NCBI GenBank assembly: GCA_045636245.1
Contig: JAZTXA010000128.1
Span: forward strand, 1 to 17,455
Origin: RGIG7213 sp045636245
Lineage (GTDB): Bacteria; Bacillota; Clostridia; Oscillospirales; CAG-272
DNA: 17,455 bases
Direction of reading: 5' to 3'
The notes beneath the pieces were generated by a model. It was not told the DNA's origin, did not search any database, and saw only the letters and a list, made by a program, of their open reading frames with translations. The position numbers and the translations under genes were made by a program. Shown in pieces: positions 1 to 7,283 of the stretch (within the stretch, counting starts at the first letter, position 1; every line of letters starts with the position of its first letter).

Positions 1-29
1 CACAGAACGACATGGCTACGATCCGACTT
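1..29. other. Sequencing adapter left on contig end (not genomic)
   Basis: Read on the minus strand, these 29 bases are AAGTCGGATCGTAGCCATG followed by TCGTTCTGTG. From memory this is the beginning of the MGI/BGISEQ (DNBSEQ) read-2 adapter. The same 19 bases occur in the opposite orientation at 17437-17455. Genomic sequence should be taken to begin at about position 30. Confidence 0.9.
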
Positions 30-420
30 CCTTTCCATTGACTATCAGTCAAACTCCACAGATGCTATCGGTACACTTGCCCCCTTCGCTATTGAGTACA
101 GCGGCGCGGCACGTGACACACTTAACAACGATTACACAGCAAAGCCCGGTCTTTCCGGTTATACAAGCGAAGCATACAGCGCACTTATCAAAGAAGCGCT
201 TGCACTTAAGCCCTATTCTTCCGAAAGAGCAGCAAAGCTTTCCGAAGCTGAAAAGCTTTTGATGGAAGACATGGCACTTATCCCGCTTCAGTTCAACACG
301 GAATATTACCTCATTTCCGATGATCTTTCCAAGGTTGATTCAACATTATTCGGTTCAAGAATATTTGAAAAAGCAAAGCTCAAGGATTACGAAAAATTCC
401 TTGAAACATCTGCTTCGTAA
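30..420 (+). CDS. Peptide ABC transporter substrate-binding protein, C-terminal end (partial)
   Basis: This is the last ~129 codons of an open frame (codons in phase with position 31) ending in TAA at 418-420; the N-terminus lies outside the window. The translated tail has the pattern of family 5 extracellular solute-binding proteins (OppA/DppA type). There is an AFAIEY-like hinge strand, a helix rich in Ala and Lys containing AAKLSEAEKLL, then EDMALIPLQFNTEYYLIS, which matches the usual 'AE..l..d.p.iPl' stretch, and a short charged C-terminus. Such proteins are surface lipoproteins that bind oligopeptides, or sometimes sugars or nickel, for an ABC importer. The ligand cannot be told from this fragment. 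Any residues read from positions 1-29 are adapter and not part of the protein. The gene ends 11 nt before a strong terminator hairpin. Confidence 0.75.
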
Positions 421-430
421 TTTATGATTA

Positions 431-479
431 TATAAAACAATGGAGTCGGTTCAAAGTGAACCGACTCCATTGTTTTATA
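431..479. terminator. Bidirectional intrinsic terminator between the solute-binding protein gene and malQ
   Basis: Arms at 431-453 and 457-479 are perfectly complementary over 23 bp with a 3-nt loop (AAG). The GC-rich centre GGAGTCGGTTCA is flanked by AAAACAA on one side and TTGTTTT on the other, so each strand gives a stem followed by T residues. It lies between converging genes (ends at 420 and 487), which fits a shared terminator. Confidence 0.9.
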
Positions 480-486
480 CATTGTA

Positions 487-1977
487 TTAACGAACAAAAA
501 CGGTGTTTATGCGTTTGAAGTAATCTGCATCTATGCTGTCAAGCTGTTCTTTCGTGAAGCGGACTTCCCAGTTGCCTTCAGGTGTGCCGGGTGTGTTTAT
601 TCTTGTATCGGAGCCAAAGCCGCACATATCCTGAACAGAGACAATGGTAAGCGCGGCGGGGGATCTCCAGACGGCTTCGATAATGGCTCTTACCGATTTT
701 GAATAAAATCCGCCCTCACCCCAATTCCAGTCCTTAAAGCCGCAGTAATCGAGCACGAGCTTTCTCGTTTCATCCTCGGCAATCGAATACAGCCAGCCGA
801 GTGCTGTGTCGTTGTCGTGCGTTCCCGTATATGCGATACAGTTTTTCGGGTAGTTGTGCGGCAGGTGGGAATTATCCTTGCCGTCAAATGCAAACTGAAT
901 GACTCTCATACCCGCAAAGCCTGTGTCTGCAAGCAATTTTTCGACATCCTTACCGAATTCACCGAGATCCTCCGCGATGATCGACGGATTTTTTATCTTG
1001 CTGTTGACAGCGTCAAACAGCTTCATTCCGGGGCCTTTTTTCCATTTTCCGTTTCGTGCCGTTTCTTCCTTCGCGTTTACTGCCCAGAAGGAAGCGATAC
1101 CCCTGAAATGGTCGATTCGGAGCGTATCATAAAGCGAAAGGCTGTTTGCAATTCTTTCAACCCACCAAGAAAAATTATCTTCTTCCATCGCTTTCCAATC
1201 GAAAAGGGGATTACCCCAGAGCTGACCGTCCTCGGAAAAATAATCCGGCGGAACACCCGCAACAAGCTGAGGCTTGAATGTGTTTTTGTTAAGCAAAAAC
1301 AAGTCTGTGTGTGCCCACACATCCGCCGAGTCCAGATTGACATAAATGGGCATATCGCCTATAATGTCAATTCCAAGCTTGTTGACAGTCTTTTTAAATT
1401 CCTTCCATTGGCGCATAAAGACATACATGCAGAAGCCGTGGAAAAATATCTGCTCCTCAAACTCGCCCTTATGTGCTTCGGCAAGTGCCCTGACCTTGTA
1501 TTCTTTCTTCCAATTATAAAACGGTTCACCGTCAAAATACTCCTTCAAAGCCTTGAAGTATGCATAATTGAAGTTTTCGGGCTTTCTCAAAAATGCTTTT
1601 GTGCCGTTTTTGTATTCATCCGTTATATTTTCATACGCTTTTTTAAGAAGTGCAAGCTTTTTTTCTTTTACGATATCATAATCTACCCTGTACGGTGTGC
1701 CGTTATATTTGCACATTTCAACATCATCGGATGTAACAAGTCCGTCTTCTTCCAGCTTTTCGGGGTCAATATACAGGATATTTCCCGCAAAAGCTCCGTC
1801 GGAGGAGTACGGACTGTTGCCCGCGCCGGGGGGATTAAGCGGCAGTATCTGCCACTTGGAAAAGCCCATTTCCTTTATTCTTTTTGCAAAATCCTCTGCT
1901 TCTTTTCCTATAACACCGATTCCGTATAAAGACGGAAGCGAGGAGATATTCATCAAAACTCCGCTTTGCCTTTTCAT
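487..1977 (-). CDS. malQ: 4-alpha-glucanotransferase (amylomaltase, GH77)
   Basis: A 496-aa cytosolic enzyme that moves alpha-1,4-glucan segments between maltooligosaccharides or onto glucose, in maltodextrin and glycogen metabolism. The GH77 signatures are complete. RIDHFRG at residues 287-293 holds the nucleophile Asp289, AEDLG at 335-339 holds the acid/base Glu336, and YTGTHDNDT at 383-391 holds the transition-state-stabilising Asp388. The N-terminus (GVLMNISSLPS) and the PYSS motif at 56-59 are typical. The length matches the short Thermus/Clostridia type rather than the ~690-aa E. coli type. The ATG start is preceded by AAAGGTG (1989-1995). The gene stands alone on the minus strand, with its own promoter and a shared terminator. 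No other maltodextrin gene is visible, although the truncated solute-binding protein lies next to it on the other strand. Confidence 0.96.
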   Translation of the reverse strand: MKRQSGVLMNISSLPSLYGIGVIGKEAEDFAKRIKEMGFSKWQILPLNPPGAGNSPYSSDGAFAGNILYIDPEKLEEDGLVTSDDVEMCKYNGTPYRVDYDIVKEKKLALLKKAYENITDEYKNGTKAFLRKPENFNYAYFKALKEYFDGEPFYNWKKEYKVRALAEAHKGEFEEQIFFHGFCMYVFMRQWKEFKKTVNKLGIDIIGDMPIYVNLDSADVWAHTDLFLLNKNTFKPQLVAGVPPDYFSEDGQLWGNPLFDWKAMEEDNFSWWVERIANSLSLYDTLRIDHFRGIASFWAVNAKEETARNGKWKKGPGMKLFDAVNSKIKNPSIIAEDLGEFGKDVEKLLADTGFAGMRVIQFAFDGKDNSHLPHNYPKNCIAYTGTHDNDTALGWLYSIAEDETRKLVLDYCGFKDWNWGEGGFYSKSVRAIIEAVWRSPAALTIVSVQDMCGFGSDTRINTPGTPEGNWEVRFTKEQLDSIDADYFKRINTVFVR

Positions 1978-2043
1978 TTTTAAATTTTCACCTTTGATCT
2001 GAATTATTGTTTTTTTGCCTTTGGGTAATTAACAGCCCATATT

Positions 2044-2072
2044 ATTTTATCACACAGAGAGAAAAAAATCAA
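2044..2072 (-). promoter_or_regulatory. Sigma-A-type promoter of malQ
   Basis: On the minus strand, TTGATT (2072-2067) is followed after 17 nt by TAAAAT (2049-2044), and a TGA immediately before the -10 gives an extended -10. The predicted transcript starts near 2037, leaving a leader of about 60 nt before malQ. It diverges from the plus-strand promoter at 2123-2151. Confidence 0.75.
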
Positions 2073-2122
2073 TATACGCTCACTAATTTTATTTATACCT
2101 TAATATTTTTTCGAATACCCTC

Positions 2123-2151
2123 TTGAATAGTGTTTTAATATCTGTTATACT
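2123..2151 (+). promoter_or_regulatory. Sigma-A-type promoter of the nine-gene run
   Basis: TTGAAT (2123-2128), a 17-nt spacer and TATACT (2146-2151). Transcription would start near 2158, about 28 nt before the preferred ATG at 2186. A GTG at 2168 would leave only about 10 nt of leader, which argues against it as the start. Confidence 0.75.
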
Positions 2152-2185
2152 AAACTGAAATATTGTTGTGAAACGGACATTTATC

Positions 2186-3436
2186 ATGAAAAAAACTTTT
2201 TTGGCGCTATCCCTTATTTTTATATTTTTGTTTTCTGCATGCGCTGACGGCACACCGAAAACCACGGACACATCGCACACCGAAACAGAGAGTGATGTAA
2301 CGGATGAGGTGACACAGGATAATGCTTCACAGCCCGAAACAGATGCAGTAACTGAGGAAGTACCGACTGTGATCGTACCTCCCAAGCGCATTACATTTCT
2401 TGCCGTGGGTGACAATATCATCTACCACACCACCACAAGAGATGCGGAAAGCTTAGCTGTCAAAGGCGGCAGAAAGTACAACTACAAGCCGATATACGAA
2501 AATGTTGCGGACATGATAAAAGATGCCGACATATCATTTATAAATCAGGAAACGCTTATGTGCGGTGAGGGGTATGAGCTTTCGACGTACCCGCAGTTCA
2601 ACAGTCCGCAGGATCTCGGATATGACCTGTGTGAGCTTGGCTTTGATGTCATATGTATTGCAAACAACCATATGCTTGACAAAGGCTCAAAAGGGCTTGA
2701 AGCAACGATAAATTTTTACGACACGCTCCCCGTCATGATGATAGGCGGATATAAAAACGAAGATGATTACAAAAATATTCGGATATATGAGCGTGACGGA
2801 GTAAAGATCGCAATGCTTGCCTATACAGAATTCACAAATCTCAAGCCGACGAAGGGCTATGATACGTATATCCCCTATCTTGAAAATGCCGATATTGAGG
2901 CGGAGGTAAAAGCGGCAAAGGAAGCTGCGGACGTTGTTATCGCCTCTGTACACTGGGGCAAAGAAAACAGAATGTACACAAACGATGCGCAGAAAGAATA
3001 TGCGCAAAAGCTTGCAGATGCAGGTGTTGATGTTATTTTAGGACACCATCCGCACGTCATTCAGCCCGTAGAATGGATAGAGGGCGCGGGCGGAAACAAA
3101 ACTTTATGCTTCTACTCTCTCGGAAACTTCATGGCGGAAATGGAGCTTGACAAAAACATGCTCGGCGGAATCGTGACGTTTGACATATACAAAGACGGAG
3201 CTGCGACCGCTGTTATAGAAAACCCTGTATTTACCCCGACTGTTTTTGATTTCACAAGAAGATTTTACAATAATAAGGTGTATTTACTTGAAAACTACAC
3301 AGAGGAGCAGGCAAAAAACCACGGCATCGGATATTTCGGAAACACCGCATCGCTTAAACGCTTCAGACAATACGTTGCCGACACGATAGACTCCGCATTT
3401 CTTCCCGAAAGTTATATTTCATCACTTGAACAGTAA
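2186..3436 (+). CDS. CapA family lipoprotein (PGA_cap metallophosphatase-like)
   Basis: A 416-aa exported protein. A lipoprotein signal peptide (MKK, hydrophobic stretch, lipobox FSAC with Cys19) is followed by a ~45-residue Thr/Glu/Asp-rich linker and a CapA/PGA_cap domain from about residue 67. The metallophosphatase-like motifs are in order: VGDN (74-77), NQE (120-122), ANNHMLDKG (159-167), SVHWG (254-258), GHHPHVIQP (286-294) and SLGNF (311-315). The family is named for capsule and poly-gamma-glutamate synthesis, but many members occur without capsule genes, as here, so the substrate is unknown. The ATG at 2186 is chosen because it starts exactly at the signal peptide. An in-frame GTG at 2168 would add six residues. 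Neither start has a strong ribosome binding site. This is the first gene after the 2123-2151 promoter. Confidence 0.88.
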   Translation: MKKTFLALSLIFIFLFSACADGTPKTTDTSHTETESDVTDEVTQDNASQPETDAVTEEVPTVIVPPKRITFLAVGDNIIYHTTTRDAESLAVKGGRKYNYKPIYENVADMIKDADISFINQETLMCGEGYELSTYPQFNSPQDLGYDLCELGFDVICIANNHMLDKGSKGLEATINFYDTLPVMMIGGYKNEDDYKNIRIYERDGVKIAMLAYTEFTNLKPTKGYDTYIPYLENADIEAEVKAAKEAADVVIASVHWGKENRMYTNDAQKEYAQKLADAGVDVILGHHPHVIQPVEWIEGAGGNKTLCFYSLGNFMAEMELDKNMLGGIVTFDIYKDGAATAVIENPVFTPTVFDFTRRFYNNKVYLLENYTEEQAKNHGIGYFGNTASLKRFRQYVADTIDSAFLPESYISSLEQ

Positions 3437-3444
3437 GGTGCGTT

Positions 3445-4017
3445 ATGGATAAAATTTTGCAAACGGTACTTGAATATCTTAAAAAGGACACGAGAAAACA
3501 GGGCGAATTTCTTGAATATTTGGGGCTTTCGTCCTCCGCTGTATCCGATTGGAAATCGGGCAAAAGCAGCTCGTATTTAAAATACTTGCCGCTTATTGCG
3601 GAGTATTTTTCGGTGACGGTCGATATGATGATAAACGGCTACGGCGACTCATACAAGGACGCGCCCGCCCCTTCCAAGATTCCCGTTATAAACACACTTT
3701 TTAAAGACGGGCCGTGTGTCACCACCGATAATATTGTAAGGTATGACTGCGCATACGTCCGCTTTTCAAACGAATATTTCTTCTTTGAAGACGGTGAAAG
3801 CTTATATCTTATACACCGCCAAAATTACGCCGATGACGGCGATTTGGTGCTGTTGCGCACGGAAAACGGCGCTTTTATAAGACGGTACAGGCAAAGCGGT
3901 GAGTTTGCCGTATTTATTACAGAGGACGGACGCGGCGATATACTCACGGTAAGCGATGAGATGCTGAGTGAGTTTACATCCGGCGTTGTTATCGAAGTAA
4001 GGAGAAAGCTGAATTGA
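3445..4017 (+). CDS. XRE-like HTH regulator with degenerate S24/LexA-like C-terminal domain
   Basis: A 190-aa cytosolic protein. Residues 1-65 form a Cro/C1-type helix-turn-helix: the segment around EFLEYLGLSSSAVSDWKSGK has the pattern of helices 2 and 3, followed by LIAEYFSVTVDMMING, the usual end of such domains. Residues ~78-190 resemble the S24 peptidase fold of LexA and phage repressors, with GESLY at 117-121 in the place of the nucleophile motif and DDGDLVLL at 130-137. The general-base lysine appears to be replaced (FIRRYR, 144-149) and no Ala-Gly cleavage site is evident, so self-cleavage is doubtful. The ATG follows AAGGTG and lies 8 nt after the CapA-like gene. It may sense a ligand or regulate the run it sits in; the target is unknown. 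Confidence 0.75.
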   Translation: MDKILQTVLEYLKKDTRKQGEFLEYLGLSSSAVSDWKSGKSSSYLKYLPLIAEYFSVTVDMMINGYGDSYKDAPAPSKIPVINTLFKDGPCVTTDNIVRYDCAYVRFSNEYFFFEDGESLYLIHRQNYADDGDLVLLRTENGAFIRRYRQSGEFAVFITEDGRGDILTVSDEMLSEFTSGVVIEVRRKLN

Positions 4018-4811
4018 TAGACGAAAACATTTCAAAAACGATGGATATGGCGTCATATGCAGGCAAGATATTGCTTCAGTCGGGCGCTGACATTGTCAGA
4101 GTTGAGGACACCATACGCCATATTATGATATCGTACGGAATACACGATTTTGAAGTATTCACCGTTGCAAACGGCGTATTTTTAACAACAGGTATTACAG
4201 AAAAGCACATTGACATGCCGACAAGACATGACTTTTTGCGTATACGTTCTATCCCTCTTGCATCGACAAATTTAGGCAAGGTCGATGCGGTCAATTCCCT
4301 CTCACGTGCAATAGAACGCGGGGAATACAGGAATGTTGACGATGCATTTTCGCGTCTTTGCGAAATAGATGCAATGAAACCGCCGAAGCCGTATATGCTT
4401 ATGCTCGGCTCAGCTTTGGCTTCAATGGGACTTGCCTATATGTTCGGCGGTACATTTCTCGATTCGGCTGTTGCCTTTGTTGTGGGATTTCTGTTTTACG
4501 CATCTGTCGTATTTCTTGATGAAAAAAAGCTGTCAAGGCTTTTGACAAATATTATCTGCAGCTCGATTATGACGTTTATTGCGGGAATTTTCACAGGCGT
4601 GCTCGGCTTGGGTGTGCTTGACAGCGTGCTTATCGGCTGTCTTATGCCGCTTGTACCGGGGGTATCTTTTACAAATGCGATACGAGATATCGCCGCAGGA
4701 AACTACATATCGGGGGTTGTACGCTTGGTGGATGCCATCGTGGTGGCACTTGGTATTGCAATAGGTGTCGGCGTATCGGTCCTCGCACTTAAGTTTTTCG
4801 GCATGGCATAA
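4014..4811 (+). CDS. Threonine/serine exporter, N-terminal half (ThrE/DUF1212, YjjP-like)
   Basis: A 265-aa inner-membrane protein and the large half of a split ThrE-type amino-acid exporter. Residues 1-~125 are the soluble domain seen in the family, including the SGADIVRVEDTI and VFTVANGVFLTTG segments. About five hydrophobic membrane segments follow from residue ~127. The conserved stretch LMPLVPGVSFTNAIRD lies between two of them. The start is a TTG at 4014-4016 that overlaps the TGA of the preceding gene (4015-4017), with TAAGGAG at 3998-4004 well placed before it. The next in-frame ATG (4041) has no such site. The partner half follows 9 nt downstream. In related bacteria the two halves (YjjP and YjjB) work together; YjjPB has also been linked to succinate export, so the substrate is not certain. 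Confidence 0.9.
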   Translation: MIDENISKTMDMASYAGKILLQSGADIVRVEDTIRHIMISYGIHDFEVFTVANGVFLTTGITEKHIDMPTRHDFLRIRSIPLASTNLGKVDAVNSLSRAIERGEYRNVDDAFSRLCEIDAMKPPKPYMLMLGSALASMGLAYMFGGTFLDSAVAFVVGFLFYASVVFLDEKKLSRLLTNIICSSIMTFIAGIFTGVLGLGVLDSVLIGCLMPLVPGVSFTNAIRDIAAGNYISGVVRLVDAIVVALGIAIGVGVSVLALKFFGMA

Positions 4812-4820
4812 GGAGGGCTT

Positions 4821-5261
4821 ATGGAAATTTTTATAGAATATACCCTTCAATCATTTGCCGCCTTTATTGCAACCGTTGCGTTTTGCATACTTTTCTCCGT
4901 TCCCGTGAAGCAGTACCTGTTTTGCGGTATATGCGGTGCGGCAAGCTGGCTTGTTTACTGTATTTTTGACGGCATCACAGGCCCTGTGTATGCGACGTTT
5001 TTTGCGTCACTTGTTATCGTTTTCATGTCAAGGATTATGGCTGTGGTAAGAAAATGCCCCGTGTCGGTATTTTTGATAACAGGCATCATACCGCTTGTGC
5101 CGGGGTCTGCAATTTACTACATGGCTTACAACTTTTTTATGGATAACATGACAGAGGCGGGAAATTATCTTTTCCTCACAGTAAAGCTTGCCTCGGCGAT
5201 AGTTATGGGCATCGTGTGTGTTTTTGCGTTGCCGATAAAGAGAAAAAGGTTTGTTAAATAA
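4821..5261 (+). CDS. Threonine/serine exporter, C-terminal half (ThrE_2/DUF3815, YjjB-like)
   Basis: A 146-aa integral membrane protein with about four or five hydrophobic helices and almost no soluble part. It carries the family signature GIIPLVPGSAIYYM, which mirrors the MPLVPGVSFTN loop of the preceding gene, as expected for two halves of an ancestral ThrE. The ATG is preceded by AAGGAGG with good spacing. It lies 9 nt after the N-terminal half, so the two should be made together in equal amounts. The likely role is export of threonine/serine or small carboxylates as a two-protein complex. The C-terminus is short and basic (KRKRFVK). Confidence 0.9.
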   Translation: MEIFIEYTLQSFAAFIATVAFCILFSVPVKQYLFCGICGAASWLVYCIFDGITGPVYATFFASLVIVFMSRIMAVVRKCPVSVFLITGIIPLVPGSAIYYMAYNFFMDNMTEAGNYLFLTVKLASAIVMGIVCVFALPIKRKRFVK

Positions 5262-5286
5262 TTTTGTTTTTATTCGGAGTTATATT

Positions 5287-5601
5287 ATGAAAAAAATATT
5301 TTGTGTTTTCATCTCGGTGCTTGTTTTGTTTTTAAATTCCTGCGCCGATGACAAATATCTTAAAATGGAGCTTACGGTTATTGAAAGCATGAAAAAATGC
5401 GATGCTGTTATGGATGACTGCTTTTTCGCCGCCGACAGCGACGGCGAATGGTATAAAGTCGTATGGGATGACACAGACGGAATAAAGGAGGGCGACACCC
5501 TCACAGTATACTACGAAGAAATAACCAATATATCCTACGAAACGGGATATCCCGACGGATATACGCCAAATAAGCAGATAGTTGCAAGGAAGGTGAAATG
5601 A
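5287..5601 (+). CDS. Small putative lipoprotein, function unknown
   Basis: A 104-aa protein that I do not recognise. The N-terminus is a lipoprotein signal peptide: MKKIF, a hydrophobic core, and lipobox LNSC placing the lipidated Cys near residue 18. The mature part of ~86 residues is acidic and rich in aromatic residues. It contains ADSDGEWYKVVWDD and GDTLTVYYEEI, a pattern reminiscent of small beta-barrel (OB-like) lipoproteins, but this is only an impression. The ATG at 5287 is preferred because CGGAG (5275-5279) precedes it at correct spacing and it opens the signal peptide. An in-frame TTG at 5251 would add 12 residues and overlap the exporter gene. Its TGA overlaps the ATG of the next gene by 4 nt, which suggests translational coupling. 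Confidence 0.75.
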   Translation: MKKIFCVFISVLVLFLNSCADDKYLKMELTVIESMKKCDAVMDDCFFAADSDGEWYKVVWDDTDGIKEGDTLTVYYEEITNISYETGYPDGYTPNKQIVARKVK

Positions 5602-7283
5602 TGTTCAACATACTTAAAACACCGTTTGAGGAAAACAGACAGGACAAGTTTTTCTCCGTTTATCCCCGTCCGCAGTTAGTGCGTGATTCTTATTTTTGTC
5701 TTAACGGAGAGTGGGAGCTTGACGGAAAAAGAATAATCGTTCCCTTTCCTCCGCAATCACGCCTTTCGGAATACGAGGGATGGGAAAATTTTAATCTTGA
5801 GCACTTTACTTACAAAAAGACATTTACTCTTCCCGAAAACTTCAATATCGGCCGTGTTTTTATAAACTTCGGCGCGTGCGACCAGATATGCAAGGTCTAT
5901 TTGAATAACACGCTTATCGGTGAAAACATCGGCGGCTATCTGCCGTTTTCATTTGAAATAACAAATGTTCTCAATGACGGTGAAAATATACTGACCGTAG
6001 AGGTTACCGATACGCTTGACCTCTCGCTTCCCTACGGCAAGCAACGCAAAAAAAGAGGCGGCATGTGGTACACACCCGTATCGGGTATCTGGCAGACGGT
6101 ATGGCTTGAATCCGTCAAGGGCGAATATATAAAAAGCGTTAAAATAACACCCGATATGAAGGGTGCAACGATTGAGATAACAGGCTGTGAAAATGAAGAA
6201 AAAACAGTTCTGTGCGACGGAAAAGAATATAAATTTACGGAAAATACAGTAAGGATAGAGCCTGAGGATCCCCGCCTTTGGTCATGCGATGATCCTTATT
6301 TATACGATATCACCGTAAGAACGAAGGACGACGAGGTACGCTCATATTTCGGACTTCGCGAAGTCGGCATAGCGCAAATAGGAGAATATCCGAGAATGAC
6401 TCTCAACGGCAAGCCGATATTTGCAAACGGCGTGCTTGACCAAGGGTATTACAGCGACGGAATTTTTCTGCCCGCCACACCCGAGGGATTTGAATTTGAC
6501 ATTCTGAAAATGAAGGAGCTTGGCTTCAACATGCTCCGCAAGCATATCAAAATAGAACCCGAAATTTTCTACTATATGTGCGACAAATACGGTATGCTTG
6601 TTTTCCAGGACATGGTAAACAACGGAAAATACAACTTTATACGCGACACGGCGCTCCCCACGGTATTTTTGAAAAAAGGCGTTGTCAAGCGTGTAAATGC
6701 GGAAACAAAGCAGAATTTCAAAAGCACAATGGAAAAAACGGTACAGCACCTTTACAACCACCCTTGCATAATATACTATACAATATTCAACGAGGGATGG
6801 GGACAAAATTCCACAAAGGAAATGTACGAAACAGCTAAAAAAGCCGACAGCACCAGGATATGGGACTCGGCATCAGGCTGGTTCATAACGGAACATACCG
6901 ACGTCGAAAGTCCGCACGTTTATTTCAAGCCTGTGAAGATCAAGAAAAAAAGCTCGGGCAAGGTGCGTGTGCTTTCGGAATTCGGCGGTTATTCCTACCC
7001 CATGGAGGGACACATTTATAATCCGAAAAACAATTACGGATACAAAACATTCAAAAACAAAGAGGACCTTACGGAAGCCCTCTACTGTCTTTACGAAGAC
7101 GAAATATATCTCGCCGTACACAGGGGGCTTTGCGCTGCGGTGTTAACGCAGGTATCGGACGTTGAGGACGAAACAAACGGTATTCTGACATACGACAGAC
7201 AATGCGTAAAGGTCGAAGAAGAAAAATTAAAGCAGTGCTTCAGAAGACTCTATTTTGAATTTGAAAGAGCGTTAAGAGTATGA
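5598..7283 (+). CDS. Glycoside hydrolase family 2 (beta-galactosidase/beta-glucuronidase-like)
   Basis: A 561-aa enzyme with no signal peptide, so probably cytosolic. The three GH2 domains are in order: a sugar-binding jelly roll (about residues 15-172), an immunoglobulin-like sandwich (about 173-262), and a TIM barrel (about 265-555). Catalytic residues are visible: acid/base Glu399 in IFNEGWGQN and nucleophile Glu461 in LSEFGGYS. TQVSDVEDETNGILTYDR (517-534) is typical of a barrel subgroup found in gut Firmicutes. It is much shorter than LacZ (~1000 aa) and close to the GusA size. Exact specificity (galactoside, glucuronide, mannoside) cannot be read from the motifs. It overlaps both the small lipoprotein gene before it and the sugar-phosphate kinase after it by 4 nt, which suggests the released sugar is fed to phosphorylated-sugar metabolism. 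Confidence 0.93.
   Translation: MMFNILKTPFEENRQDKFFSVYPRPQLVRDSYFCLNGEWELDGKRIIVPFPPQSRLSEYEGWENFNLEHFTYKKTFTLPENFNIGRVFINFGACDQICKVYLNNTLIGENIGGYLPFSFEITNVLNDGENILTVEVTDTLDLSLPYGKQRKKRGGMWYTPVSGIWQTVWLESVKGEYIKSVKITPDMKGATIEITGCENEEKTVLCDGKEYKFTENTVRIEPEDPRLWSCDDPYLYDITVRTKDDEVRSYFGLREVGIAQIGEYPRMTLNGKPIFANGVLDQGYYSDGIFLPATPEGFEFDILKMKELGFNMLRKHIKIEPEIFYYMCDKYGMLVFQDMVNNGKYNFIRDTALPTVFLKKGVVKRVNAETKQNFKSTMEKTVQHLYNHPCIIYYTIFNEGWGQNSTKEMYETAKKADSTRIWDSASGWFITEHTDVESPHVYFKPVKIKKKSSGKVRVLSEFGGYSYPMEGHIYNPKNNYGYKTFKNKEDLTEALYCLYEDEIYLAVHRGLCAAVLTQVSDVEDETNGILTYDRQCVKVEEEKLKQCFRRLYFEFERALRV

Noticed and set aside
11..33. 23-bp inverted repeat matching 17433-17455, suggestive of terminal inverted repeats
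   Set aside because: The repeat is explained by sequencing adapter plus a few chance bases; it cuts through conserved sigF sequence.
817..1929. Long plus-strand open frame opposite malQ
   Set aside because: It is antisense to a gene with complete GH77 catalytic motifs and its translation has no recognisable features.
2168..2185. GTG at 2168 as the start of the CapA-like gene
   Set aside because: It would be about 10 nt after the predicted transcript start with no ribosome site; the ATG at 2186 opens the signal peptide exactly.
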